From: Pelobates cultripes
Lineage: Eukaryota; Chordata; Amphibia; Anura; Pelobatidae
NCBI GenBank assembly: GCA_933207985.1
Contig: OW240921.1
Coordinates: 97,496,167-97,560,166, forward strand
Length of the DNA stretch: 64,000 nucleotides
Reading direction: 5' to 3'
In this document: positions 1-12,128 of the stretch, piece after piece
Position numbering within the stretch: the first letter of the stretch is position 1
Layout of the letters: each line of letters starts with the position of its first letter
Notes under the pieces: model-generated
Told to the model about the DNA's origin: nothing
What the model saw: the letters and a program-made list of their open reading frames with translations, nothing else
Database searches by the model: none
Made by a program: the position numbers and the translations under genes

Positions 1-737
1 AACTACTTGTTTATTGTTCTAAAATAGTGAACATCTTCAGCACCATTGCTAAGCACCATATTTTAGTTATGTTAGTTTTTCACAGAAAAAAATGGCATTC
101 TTAGAGAAGTCGAAACACGCCGTAATTTGCCAATACAAAGGAATAGTGTAAATGTGCTTAGCTACAGCCATGCATTCTTATTCATAAAGAGTCTGTCTTA
201 AAATGGCAAGAACCCCATCTATCTATCCATTCTTCTGGATTCATGTGAGGTCTTACCAGATGTAAGTGGAATAATAGTATTTGCAGTTTGTCTATATACA
301 GTGATGAGATTTTTGACAGTTAGTTAACAATCTGTCAAATAAAACACTAAACACTAGGAGAGATAAATAGCAGCTAATATAAGCCTAGATTTTATATTTT
401 TGGATACTTTTTTCATGACATAATAATTTTGGATATAGTTTTCAAATGTTTTAATATTTAGAAAAATTGACAATATTTTTTTGACATAGTGTTTTATGGT
501 TACATATGATTCTAAAGTCCCGTAGGTAATCAGAGAAGGCCAAGCAAAGCACTCATTCATATTTTCTTATCTTTCGTAGAGTGGGGGTTCAATAACAAGT
601 TATGCAGTGCTCCTCTCCCTTCCATGCATCTCCTTGTGGTTTAAAATTGTAGACAAAGTTGTATACAATACATGTTGAATGTCCTTCGCTATTCCGATCC
701 TCTTGCCCTCTATGCATATGTACACCTGGAATTGTCT
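1..737. other. AT-rich sequence, nothing recognised
   Basis: No open frame, repeat structure or RNA gene is recognisable here. The longest frames are about 70 codons with no familiar motif, as expected by chance in AT-rich DNA. Confidence 0.5.
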
Positions 738-952
738 TTATGAGAAAAGTGTAAGACACTGATTCCTGTTAATCTGCCTTGATAAAGTGTATACCAGACT
801 TGTAATGGACCGTTTTGCACACAAGGGGTAAAAACCGTTTAGGCGATCGGCCCCCTTTCCAGAGATGCAGGCACAGCTACTGCAGAACACCAAACTCCCG
901 AACTGGATACAAAATAGCACTCCAACTCCCGAACTGGAACCTCCCAAATAGC
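738..952 (-). mobile_element. Leader region of an LTR element, next to its LTR
   Basis: Read on the minus strand this follows the 3' end of the LTR at 953-1867. It contains two close copies of a short GC-rich motif, TCCAGTTCGGGAG, at about 892-935. Position and base composition suit the untranslated leader of an LTR retroelement, and a second element at 44850-45098 has a leader in the same place. No gag or pol sequence is visible, so the rest of the element is missing. The left boundary is uncertain. Confidence 0.45.
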
Positions 953-1867
953 TGCTAGCAGGCGAACAGGAAAAGCAGACAATCAGCTTACACTCCTGGC
1001 AATCAGTCTCTAACAGCATACAGTGAATCCCCCCAAGAACGAGACAAGGCTCTGTGTTGAGGGTCAAGCAGTGGTCTGAGGTGCTGGCACACCCAGCCTG
1101 GTTTTTATTACAGTCTTGCAAATACAGGACCGCCCACAAGGAGGTATAAAACAACCAATCACATCACAGTTACATCCCACATATTCCCTCCCCTTATCCT
1201 GAGAGGAAACTCAATTACACATACAGTTAAAACATACTTTCTACCCAACTTTCATAACTCTAAAACCATACATCACATTCACATAAAATTACATATTCAC
1301 AATCAATCCATTCAGGGGAACAACATATTAAAAATGGCATGAATCAGACCAGGGGTTCAAAAGTTAGTAAAAAGTCCTTTGTGACTAAATGAAGCATGGC
1401 TTTCTGGCCCAAACCAGTTTCAGAGTCTTCTATCCTGGAGAGTAATTCAATTATCTCCCAGGACAGACACAAGACTCCATTAAGCACATGGTTGCAAAAA
1501 GACACAAAACACTTTAAAAATACATAAAGTCACATTTATTACATAAAACACAGACATGTAACATATCCCCAGATAGCTCAGGTCCGAGCGCACATTATTA
1601 AGCGAATGGCGCTCGGACCACACGAATACAGTTTAATCACCATGGAGCCAAAGTCTTTACAGTCAGTTTCATACGAATGGGCTCCATGGGATTCCTATCT
1701 GGGGTATAACACATTCAAACAAATCTACCGAACCCCAGGCAGAAAAGCACGAATGAAGCTTTTCTGCAGGTAAAAAAATATGTTTTTAACAGGGGGCCAT
1801 AGTCCAAAGGCAGCAGGCGAGCAACCAGGCTTCTCCAATGCAATGTGGCGAGATTGGTCTCGTCACA
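953..1867 (-). mobile_element. LTR of a retroelement, antisense
   Basis: On the minus strand the sequence begins TGTGACGAGACC (at 1867) and ends CCTGCTAGCA (at 953), the TG...CA form of an LTR. It is related to the LTR at 45099-45759: both begin TGTG, then share a CGCCTGCT motif, a 'gactatgg' motif, an 'agatag...' block, and an 'accctcaaca.agag' U5-like motif before the 3' end. A TATAAAA-like box on the minus strand near 1146 suits a U3 promoter. At 915 bp it is long for an LTR and may hold an internal insertion. Gypsy-type or retrovirus-like origin cannot be decided without an internal region. Confidence 0.55.
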
Positions 1868-3908
1868 AGACTGAAACAATTTGATCTGATAAATGTATTT
1901 GTTCAGTTTTGGGATTGACATGTGAGCTACTTATAAAGTGAACACGGAATTCATTTGTAATGCTTATACATGTCAAATGAACATTTAGGAATGAGAGCTA
2001 GCTATAATATCTTCAAGCATCATAACCACTTCACAAACTGTTCCACAGTATTGGGACAAACCGTGGAGCCGCCCCCCTGTGATGGATCTTGCTGTGCCAG
2101 TGATTTCCTGAGATGTTACAGAGTCATTAAAGTTTGGTCCACCTACCTTTCAGCAGCAGTACTGTCTGTTTACTAAGATATCTCTTACAACAACATTTAT
2201 AAGAAGCTAGAAATATGAAACATCTGTACCTTTAACTTTATAATTTGCCCACTAACAGCGAGTCACTGGAAAATGGCCTACTCGTATTGAGAAGATAAAA
2301 ATCTGCTCCTTATTCTTAGAACCTTCCCATTCACTTAAGTACTTTGTCCTTCATCCTACATCCTCCAAGAATATGCTCATTTGCTATGAAACTCAACTTG
2401 ACAATCTGAAAATGTGCACTACCTGTTCATTCTGATAACCTACTCACGCTCCCTGAGGATTGGCCCATGTGTCTTTTCACACTGAGTATATGGACTCCTA
2501 TATGACTTCCCCAGTTCTTCCTATTTCATGTTCTCTCACCCCTCCATATCAGACTAAAACTATTCACCCCAATGTGTATAATGTGCTCTACTAACTACTA
2601 AAGATGCTTATCATGAAGGGGTTGAATAATTTTAAGGCTGAATAAGTCATTATAAGTTGCATTTTCAGCTGAGTTTGTGGAAACCAGTTGAATCATCCAT
2701 GTACTGAGCTATTTCAATTGCTTTTGTTTGATTTGTGTATTGCAAAGAGCTGAAAGTCTGTAAATTTTGATAATAAACATGATTTTCAATGGGGGTTAAA
2801 TAATTTTGATTACAACAGTACATAATCTTATCTCTTCCCATGCCATTTCCAGCAGCCCTCTCCAATGTCATAAGACCTTTCCCTCTTACTGTCACTAGGT
2901 CACCTTTTCCCCTTTATACAACTTAATTTCCCATATCCCATATCATTGGTCATATCCACCTAATCTCGTTATTCTCCTTACTCTGCAATGTCATCTATCC
3001 TCTGTCTACTGATGTCCTCTCCATCCCATTCATTGTCCCCTTTCCAATGTCACTTATCTTTTCTGTCCCCATATCACTGTCTCTCTTCTCCCCAATCTAA
3101 CTCAACATTCATTTTAACATGGTGTCTCCACGTTTTGTTTTCTTGTAATGAATTAGAATCATATAAATGTTTCAGGGTTAACATTTGGTATTCCCACTGT
3201 AGTTTGGTGAAATTCCCATAATGCTCAGCTTGACAAATGGAGACTTGTAACAGAAACCTCTCTATTAGATTAGAAAATGCATGAGCTGATCCCATACACA
3301 ACAGATCATAATATTCATAAAAATAATAATTGCTAATTTGATTATTATAATACATAATAATACATGTCAGAGGCCTTAAATATAACTATTATTTCAATAA
3401 TAGTAATCATAATAACAATAAACACTATTATTATTATTATTATACAAAATTATGCAATTCATTATTTTAATGCCACTTTATAACTACAAGGTAGGAAATT
3501 TCCATTCTTGGCATTTTTCCTTTATTATTTTTTGCAGTTCTTTGTTGTTCTTGAAACTGGGCTCATGACAGCTATTGTTTTTGGTCTCTGTTTATACCTG
3601 TAGGTCATACGTTCAATAAATATTATATTCCCTGTATGAAAAGAAGTCTGTATTTAAAATCCACTTATAATAAAAATGTACACTTTTTCTCCAATATTAT
3701 AGAAATACCAATCTGTTGGGTGGCATTGCACAATACAACACAATAAACACCTTGACATGCAAGGAATATTAGACAAAAAATTGCATACTCTAAAGAATAA
3801 CTATATGCTATGTTTCCACACATTATAGAAAGAGAGAACAGTATTTTTTGTTGCAAACATAGGGACTTTTGAACAGTGATACATTTGTAATAGATTTTAA
3901 GATGCTGG
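1868..3908. other. Unrecognised sequence with a pyrimidine-rich patch and ATT-rich repeats
   Basis: No gene or known element is seen. About 2900-3080 is rich in CTCC/CCAT on the plus strand. About 3300-3450 is an imperfect ATT/ATA-rich microsatellite that includes a short run of TTA units. The open frames here are short and look like chance. Confidence 0.45.
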
Positions 3909-4040
3909 TTAAAGGAGCACGCCAAAGTTAAAGTTAAAAAAATCGATTTTAACTTTTGGTTAGTTTCTTTAACCAATCCAGTGCCAGACACCTTTTTTCT
4001 AAATCAAAAAAAATTTTTAACGCTTGGAGACTTCCTTTAA
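3909..4040. mobile_element. T2/Kolobok-like MITE with duplicated right flank
   Basis: It starts TTAAAGGAGCAC and ends ACTTCCTTTAA, giving TTAA at both ends and inverted AAAGGA-type termini, as in T2-type (Kolobok) MITEs described from Xenopus. A second TTTAA end lies inside at about 3967-3971. Both ends are followed by nearly the same flank, TTAACCAATCC(A/G)TGCCAGA, so about 69 bp appear to be duplicated. Too small to encode anything. Confidence 0.5.
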
Positions 4041-4642
4041 CCAATCCAATGCCAGACACCGTCTTTATACTTCTTTATACATGGTATCCTGTTCCTTGTT
4101 TGTGAAGGGTGATGATCTCTTCTGTTAACTCCGTGGACCATTCTTTTGACTAACATATTTCTAACATGCTGTTAAATGTGACACTCAACAAACCAGTTCA
4201 GGTATTTCAAGAGTGAGTAAATATTTACTGACTCCTCGTCTCGCTTCTGCTCCATTCCTCCCCTGAGAAACCCTGGGTAAATGCAGCCAACCAAATGTAG
4301 TGATCATGGCAATCGGCCAATATAATGCTTTGCTTTTTGAAGCATTAGACCTGAACACTTTTTCAAGTGGAGTGAATAAGGAAGCATTCCTGGCTATCAG
4401 CTTGACTGCAAATATGGGTGTTCTTAAATTACTTCATAAACAGCCTCTCTTGAAATGTGGCATTTTTGAATTGAAGCAAGAAAAAATGATGTTAACCCCT
4501 AAAGCACTTCAGTAAGTTGAAATGTTTTAAGTTTCTTGCATTTAGAACTATGAGAACTATGGTTTAAATAGGATGCTCTTTGAAACTTGAGTATGTAAAG
4601 AGTTTTTGAGCAGGCTAATCATGAAATTTAAAGTTGTGATGT
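4041..4642. other. Unrecognised sequence
   Basis: A 71-codon open frame (4300-4515, plus) is present but matches no family I know. No repeat structure is visible. Confidence 0.4.
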
Positions 4643-5013
4643 TTAAGAGACACTGTAATTCCCAGAACCATTACATCTTAATGTATTACTTCTAGGGAAG
4701 ATAGCCTGACCCTACATTGTAAACGCTGCCTTTTTTTGAAAGCCTTCCCGGGCTCGTTCGGGCAAGGATTCCAGAAATGAGATGCTGATTGGCGCAGCAA
4801 TGTTATTTGCTGTGCTAGCACAATAGCCTTCTAATGCTTCTCTATAAGGAAGCATTGGATGGAGGTGAGGCTGGTGTGGCGAATAAGCAAAGGTTAGCAA
4901 AACTTAATTTTTAACTCATTTTTTAGGAGGCGGGGCTGAATCTAAATAGGTGAGCTAACACTATTGCTTTAGAAAAACATGTTTGTATTCTTAACCCTAA
5001 AGTGTTCCTTTAA
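4643..5013. mobile_element. T2/Kolobok-type MITE
   Basis: TTAA at 4643-4646 is followed by GAGACACTG, and the right end reads AGTGTTCCTTTAA with TTAA at 5010-5013. These inverted termini with a TTAA duplication define the T2-type MITE. The interior has no coding potential. The 62-codon minus frame at 4712-4900 lies within it and is not a gene. Confidence 0.7.
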
Positions 5014-6520
5014 GATGTGCCCTTATAAATTTGTTGAATCATCACATTTTTCTTCAAGTTTGTGGCCAGAAGACAATTAATAGGCTTTGTTGTCCAAAAA
5101 CATCTAGGGAGGCAGAGAATGAAACCCTTGATTTAAATGGTTTGGATACAAACATGCAACCACGACCTAGCCAAAATGTTGAGGAGCATATTCTTTCTAT
5201 TCCCAGCCCAAGCCGTATTAATCTTTTTGACTTACGATGCCCCCCTTGTTTTTTTTTGTGGTTTTTTTATTGAATTAATTAGTACTGCTGCTTTATTTCT
5301 AAGGCAAGCCTTTCAGTAATACAAATCATCCAATTTAACGAAAGTTATTTGGTGATCATTAGCTCCTATAATATAATACATTTTAAAAAGCAGTCCTGTG
5401 CAGATGGTTGGTTCTGTGTTCGTTGGAAGGAAGATTGGGACAGCTGTTCCATTTTTGTAATGAGTAGCTTTACTTTAATTTCTATGGGGTTTTAGAATTG
5501 TAATTTAATAGTGTATTGTCAGTATACCCCTGGATGCTTGAACGTAGAGACCGATAGTAAGAATTCGGAAAAAGCATTAGTTTGACCTTAAATAACTTCA
5601 ACTTATAACCCGTAATAAATTAACTATAGATACCATTAAGACAAATGTTTATAGAATATTGTTCTATGTGAGAAGGCAGGAAGGTAACTGTTTCATACAA
5701 CAGTATAAATTAATATGATTTTGGTCTCAATAATAGAGATATGTATATAGATACATATATTATAATGGATGTTTGATTCTCCTACTCTGAACGTATTAAC
5801 TGTGAGGGCAAAGACCGAATTGCATGGTTGTCCTAATTTATAACAAAGGAATATCTACTAAATTTACTTTAGACCAAGTGGTGTTATTTTAGAACTGTGT
5901 TCTCGAAGTGCCCCAGTTTCATGAGTGATTGAGTGAGTAATATGAAAAACATTGAGGTTATCAGGAAACACAGTTGGGTTGTTACCTCTGCGCATGGGCT
6001 TGTTTAGGGAAGAAAAACATTTGCGTATGGTTTGTTTGAGTGGCATATGATTAGGTTGACCGGCCTCCATACCATGGTTTCTGAAACGGAAAGTCTAGTT
6101 ACCTTGTGGAATCTCCAGATAGGTATGTATTCAGTTCTTCTGATTCAACCAGTGACTCTCCAGTCTTGACATGTGTGTTTGTTGAAAGATTTTGTTATAT
6201 CTGTTTCCTGGGATGTAAGGGAGAGACAGCTTGCATGATGACAGGATTGGAAGGATTCTGACAATGTTAATCTTGATGTAGCATCAGCATAGGGGCCATG
6301 ATCGTGTTTATTATAATGAAACTGATAAGACTAAACCCAGAGAAATAAAGCATATCACAGCAATCATGACATCAGTGATATTCCTTTGTCTGGGTCAAAA
6401 ATAGTTCACAGCTGCTCGTAATCTGTCACAAGCATACAAAATGTTCGTTCATACACATAAAGGTGAATTTGTTTTTGTTTTTTGCATCACCTACACTAAA
6501 GTCAACCCCTAAACTTTTTA
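5014..6520. other. Unrecognised AT-rich sequence
   Basis: Nothing identifiable on either strand. Open frames are all under 82 codons and lack motifs. Confidence 0.4.
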
Positions 6521-6959
6521 TTAAAGGAACACTCAGGACTTTTAAAGCAATTTAGCTTGCTGAAATGTGTTATGTGTGAAAAGTGTGTCCTCTTTATTTT
6601 GTGTTACAAAAAGTGCAAATTTCAGTAGAAATTGGCCATTTTATAAATTAACCTGGTTACACACCCTTGGGTGTACAACCCATCCTGTTCCTTCCTGGCT
6701 GTTTAGCTCAATGGAGCTAAATTCAAGAGGCAGCAATTCCCCTGAGTGCTTGCATTGCTTGTTGAGCTGCACTGGGAAGTCGGTGATTGGACGGCCACAG
6801 GCAACAGGCAAGAGATCTGCGTTTTTTGCAAGCTGTGTTTAGATATACTTCCAATTAAAAAAATGCATAATTAAATACATTCATGTCTTCATTGGGGGTA
6901 TATCTACTAAACCGGAATTTTTATTCATTTTATATTTGGGCAGTGGAGTGTCCCTTTAA
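6521..6959. mobile_element. T2/Kolobok-type MITE
   Basis: Left end TTAAAGGAACACTCAGG; right end GAGTGTCCCTTTAA. Both carry TTAA, and the termini are inverted copies (AAAGGAACACT / AGTGTCCCTTT). The body is 439 bp with no transposase. The termini agree well, so this copy is younger than the one at 3909. Confidence 0.75.
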
Positions 6960-9951
6960 TCCTCCATAAGGGGAGGAGTGAGCCCTCTGCCATTGTTGAG
7001 TTGTAATAAACCAGGTGGGAGGTTTATAATGTTTTTAAACTCCCAAATTACCCTTCTAATTAGAAGGTGCCCATCTGTCTTTGGGGTCAAATTTACTGAA
7101 GCCCCTCTTACTTCCCCCAGTTATTGTATAATGTGGCTGATGCCTTGAAACAGAATTTAATGTTCCCTCCTCTTTGCTCCTCTTGAGCACTAAGAATACA
7201 TCCCAAAGTGATGCTCTGGAGGGGGCAGAGACATGATGACATTTTCTGCACTGTACCTCCAGAATAAGGATGCACAAAGTGAGAGTGAGATGCCTGGTGT
7301 AACCCAGGTCGGACCAGGTCTGTGGCTAAGGAAGCATGCTATTTGTGGTGCTAAGAATGGAGGAGGTATAGGACTTTTGACATTGGGTGGCAGTGCACAC
7401 ATAGATGTAACCTGCAGAACATATATATTAATTACTCCTGAAGATCAAATATATGAGAAAATGTGAGGAAAAATGTAGTCATATGATACAAGACACAATA
7501 GAAGTCTAGTAAGCATCAGCAATAATGTAAACATTATTATTTTATATGTTAACATTTGTTGTTAATTTGGAAGCTAAAGAAACAAGCCAGCTCGTCAACC
7601 AACATTTCCTACTGTTTAGTCTTGACCAGTATTTCATAAAAAGTATATCTTTATGAAATACTGAAAAGCAACAGAGCCACATTAACCTGTTTTCAAACAT
7701 TTGAGTCTTCTAGAGGCTCAAAGTTCCGATAGCCTCCCAGCTTAATTTTGTAAACTTTTTGATGAAAACATGTAAAATTTGCTTGGAAAGGTTGCCCAAC
7801 AAATCCAACAAGGCAATTTGGTGCTATTATATTTATTATACTCTCTGTGAAGAAGTACCGTAGCTTGGGTACAATAATGGTGCACAAAATCATCATGATT
7901 TATTGGTCTATTTTATAAAAAACGATGCAGCACTCTTGCTAAAAACAATACAAGCAACATAATTGGCTCACAGATCTCAGTCACTTCCTGGTTCCTTCAC
8001 ACATCACTGCAGAAGGACCAGATCCTGGAGATTCCTCCCTACAAGCTACACGTAACTGTTTTTCTATTCTTTTTTATTATAATTATATTTTTAAGACCTC
8101 CATAACACATAATCTCCCAGAATAAACTCTAGTCTAACATGTCCCTTTATTTTAGTGTGTATTTTATCAGATGAATGCAAACACAGCATATGGCAGTTTC
8201 TTACCAGTGTTTGGATGGCAAATATTTAGCTACAAGTAGAGTAGTCCACATATTTTTTATCTATTTATTTCTATTTCTGTTTTATGGCGGTTTGGTAACA
8301 TGGATGGACATTATTTTTTGAAGTGGAGGTACATATTCTGGGTTTGTTTGCCATTGCACCTATGGGAGAATTTTTAAGGTCTGTTAATATTCTTATCTAT
8401 CACTACAACCATTATAATGTCTCTTTTCCCTTTTACTTATTATCAGTAATTTGTATTGTGTGCAATTTTTATGTTTAGATTGTTATTCATTTTCTGCTAC
8501 ATAGTGCTTGGTAGAGAAACAGATGGACTTATCTTTACATTTATTTTTTTATTTTAAATGCTGTATGTGAAAATAACAGCTATTATATTAAAAAAAACAA
8601 AAACACTGTGTTCAACATTATTACACGCATACCTTGAAGAGTTGCATTTGTAAGCAAACAGTTCTACAATATATTAACCTATGGCTCTTAAATATTTATA
8701 CCGGCAATGTATTTATTTTGTTATATTATGTTTAAGAACTTATGAAACATAAGCACAATATATCATTTTATTGAAACAAAATATCTCACAGAACAAAATT
8801 AAAATATATCATTTTAAATTTAATTGTACGAAATAATCTTTTGGGGTATAAATACTTCTGCAAGGCACAGTACATGCTATAAACATGCATATCCAAACCT
8901 AGTATTCTCATATTAATATGTAATTAAAGTAAAAAAATAAGACTTAATCTTAAATAAATAAAAGAACAATCAAGTTTCTAAACTACTTTACAAGGACTAT
9001 TAGACCTCTTTAATTTCATAATCGCTTTCCTTACCCTATATTCTATGGATCTGTGGATTATTAGACTGCCAGTCTTACCTCCCCAGATTCAATTAAGTTT
9101 TACATTGTTGACATGACAAGAACAAACATTGTACTGGGTGATTACAAAGTGCTAAATTAAATAATATGCAAATATGGCCATTTACAGAGTAGATAGACCC
9201 TATTCATTGAGGTTTTTTCCCAAGAATCTCTGTTCACAGCATACTACTGACTGAAAGACCTTGCAAATTAGGTATCTTGATTAACATCTTTATGTCGCCT
9301 CTCTAATCCCTTTGATGTGTAGTTTAATTTCTTAAATGACTTTCTGGGTGGTAATAGTGCCCTAAAGAAAGTATTCCATCCATAAAAATTGGAAGTATAA
9401 CAATATCTTACTCTCTATTACCTGTGATACTTATTATAAAGGTTTAATGGCTAGAACCATCCAATAATATATTTAATGAATTATTTTTTAGATAAAATAA
9501 TGATATTTTTTAAAAGCGTAAAACACAATTTGTAATTGCCCTCATTATTGGTTTCTCTGGTCATTACACAATTATGTTAATCTTTTACCCATGTGTTTCA
9601 GCATTTAAAGGGGAAGCAAACCCTTTTTTCTTACTCTTGGGATATGAGTTTTGAGTAGACTGTGCTATATGTCTTGAATGGTTTGTAAACCGATGCCTTT
9701 ACTACCTGCAATGGAACATTCATACTTCCAAAGGTTTTTAGTTTAATATCCATGGATGTTATGGAGGTCCTGTAAAATAACAAGGCAGAGAATGGTCAAT
9801 CGAAAATCACAAACAACTGAGCTAAAATTTGAGACAGAACGCATATGCTACACGAAAACATATCCCAGGTGATCATGGATCTGTGGAAATCCTGGATTTT
9901 TAACATGTGTTTATAGAGTGCAATCACACACTTAACTTTTTATTATTTATG
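6960..9951. other. Unrecognised AT-rich sequence with one hairpin
   Basis: No gene or transposon is recognised. The only ordered structure I see is the inverted repeat at 7627-7663. A 'ttaaaggggaagc' string at about 9605 resembles a T2 end but has no partner. Confidence 0.4.
7627..7663. repeat. Perfect 14-bp inverted repeat (hairpin)
   Basis: CAGTATTTCATAAA at 7627-7640 pairs exactly with TTTATGAAATACTG at 7650-7663 across a 9-nt loop. It is AT-rich and isolated, possibly the core of an old foldback element or a chance palindrome. Confidence 0.6.
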
Positions 9952-10085
9952 TCAGTGTTTTTCAAATCAGTCTCTACGGCCCACCAGTGCCCACCAGTGT
10001 ATATAGATCACAAATTGGACATGATTGGGTAATCAGAATCCCTGGGCTGCGTAATACTGGTTAGGGACTGGTTTGAAACGCAACC
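9952..10085. mobile_element. Palindromic MITE, possibly hAT type
   Basis: The left arm CAGTGTTTTTCAAATCAGTC is mirrored by the right arm TAGGGACTGGTTTGAAA; 15 of 17 bases agree in TTTCAAA.CAGTC.CTA. A start in CAGTG fits hAT MITEs. The right terminus is diverged and no clear 8-bp target duplication can be read, so the boundaries are approximate. Confidence 0.5.
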
Positions 10086-10929
10086 ACAATAACATTTTAA
10101 AAGAATATTCTGCCCCAGCCAACTGTTTTTTTTTTTTTGTCTGCTTTTTTTTTTTTGACAGTGAGTTAAAATGCTTGCATTAAACCTTGGGGTAAGCATT
10201 AGAAAAAATCAGGATGCTGGGGAAAATATCCTATCATCCTATATACAAATACAGTACTACCCATCTCGGATGACATGTGATCATTAAATATTTGTTTATA
10301 TAATTGTAGTGTTTTATACATCTAGTAGATTTTGTGTTTTAAAAAAAATCGCAAGGTATAATCTTAAAGACATTCTTGAAATTGTCTACCAAAATGAGAT
10401 TTGTGATGTTTATTTATGCAATATTTTCTACCGCCTCTACCGAGAGAGCATTCTGTATACCTGTTAAGTGATTTGTTTCAGACAGATTTTGATGAACGTC
10501 ATTATAATCCCAAATTGGAGATTGATCCCAGATGGAATTAGTTAGTTATGTGTAATGGTTGATACTCGAATGGGATAAATGTGTTACACATATTGAAATA
10601 ACTAATTCAATAATGAATACTGTCTGAGAAAAAAAAAAAAGATTGAGAATCTCAATTGTTGGTATTAATTGATATTAGCACCAAGAAATCTGTCATGCAT
10701 CAATAGACAGAATAACAGAATTGCTAGATGAATAATAAGTAATCTGTTGTAGACTACAACTAATAGCACAGTCCTGCATGTTACTAATAAAACACTTCAG
10801 TATTTTAAAACACATGTTCAAGCTGTACAGCTAACTGCGAGCAATTTAATGTGCACTCTATCGAGCCTGGTGGTTGGGTTAAATCCAGTAAAACAGTGAT
10901 CTTCAACCCAGTTGGAAAGTGCCCTACCA
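10086..10929. other. Unrecognised AT-rich sequence
   Basis: No feature recognised apart from homopolymer tracts, such as the A run near 10630. Confidence 0.4.
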
Positions 10930-11484
10930 TTAAAGAGACACTATAGGCACCAAGACTTTAGCTTAATGAAGCAGTTTTGGTGTATAGAACATGCCCCTGC
11001 AGGCTCACTGCTCAATTCTTTTCCATTTAGGAGTTAAATCCCTTTGTTTATGAAGCCCTAGTCACACCTCCCTGCATGTGACTTGCACAGCCTTCCTAAA
11101 CACTTCCTGTAAAGAAACATCTGAAGTTTAAACTTCCTTTAGTGCACACTCTGTTTAACATGGAATTTCTCATTTCATTCTTGGTTAATAACCTTCTAGA
11201 CCCTGCCTGAGCCTCCTGTGTGTGATGAAAGTTCAATTTACAGAGCAGGAGATATAAACTTCTAAAGTAATTTAGCATCTGATCTAAAATACAACCAATT
11301 TTTCTATGCAAGCTGTGTGAGTCACAGTCAGGGGTGGTGTTAATAGGGCTGCAAGGACAGAAACAAAAGTGATTTAACTCCTACTTGGCAGATAATTGAC
11401 CAGAGAAGTGAAACTGCAGGGATCTGTACATCAAAACTGATTCATTAAGCTAAAGTTCTTTTGATACCTATAGTGTTCCTTTAA
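10930..11484. mobile_element. T2/Kolobok-type MITE, full length
   Basis: TTAA at 10930-10933 is followed by AGAGACACTATAGGCACC. The right end GATACCTATAGTGTTCCTTTAA closes with TTAA at 11481-11484. The inverted termini extend inward: 'agactttagcttaatgaagc' on the left matches the reverse of 'cattaagctaaagttct' on the right. At 555 bp it looks complete for a non-autonomous element. The 71-codon minus frame at 11096-11311 lies inside and is not a gene. Confidence 0.8.
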
Positions 11485-12003
11485 CTTGATACATTAGAAA
11501 CGTTCTTTATTGATTCATGTTGTCTACTGATTGCTGGCACCACTCTCTCACACTCACCTAAAACTTAAGCTGCCCACTAAAAGCTCCTGAGTAAGTACGT
11601 AAGTAGAGACCAAGAATTGGAAACCAAGTTTGGCATCAGTGGAGTTTTTGTTTTCTAAATTGTGATGTTTTTGTGATTTGTTTATGTTGCTTGTAGCAGT
11701 CACCTCTGGAATTACTATAATGTTTCAGTTAGTTTAACATTTAACACCTTTTGTCATAAATGTTTTATGTTTATGTACAATACCCATATTGTGTGAACGT
11801 CTGTGATTTCAGAAGGGCACAATGGTACATGGGCTACGGGTGGGAACTGTAATTTTGGCTGATGGGAATGAAGATACCTATAAGTTATGGATATGTGAGA
11901 CATATTCGGCAGTTAATTGCATTTCATTGGGAATAATTTACTGAGAACCATGATCCAAATATTCCCTAACAGAACAGCTCATGCTAGGTAGTTTGCTCTG
12001 GGC

Positions 12004-12120
12004 TAGAGGTAGGCAACCTTCCGCACTCTGGATGTTATGGGCTTACAGCCATGATGCTGACAAAGCACCAGGGTAGATGTAGTCCACAATGTCTGAAGTG
12101 CTAAAGGTTGCCCACACCTG
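12004..12120. mobile_element. hAT-type MITE, family A copy 1
   Basis: Terminal inverted repeats: TAGAGGTAGGCAACCTT on the left and AAAGGTTGCCCACACCTG on the right. The flanks CTCTGGGC (11996-12003) and CTCTAGCC (12121-12128) match at 6 of 8 positions, consistent with a decayed 8-bp hAT duplication. The interior 'gtagtccacaatgtctg' motif recurs in the copies at 16230 and 16600. Confidence 0.7.
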
Positions 12121-12128
12121 CTCTAGCC

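Noticed and set aside
738..1154. 138-codon minus-strand open frame as a gene
   Set aside because: It lies across the end of an LTR and its leader and has no recognisable domain.
7233..7466. 77-codon plus frame in a less AT-rich patch
   Set aside because: Short, no motif, and overlapped by frames on the other strand of similar length.
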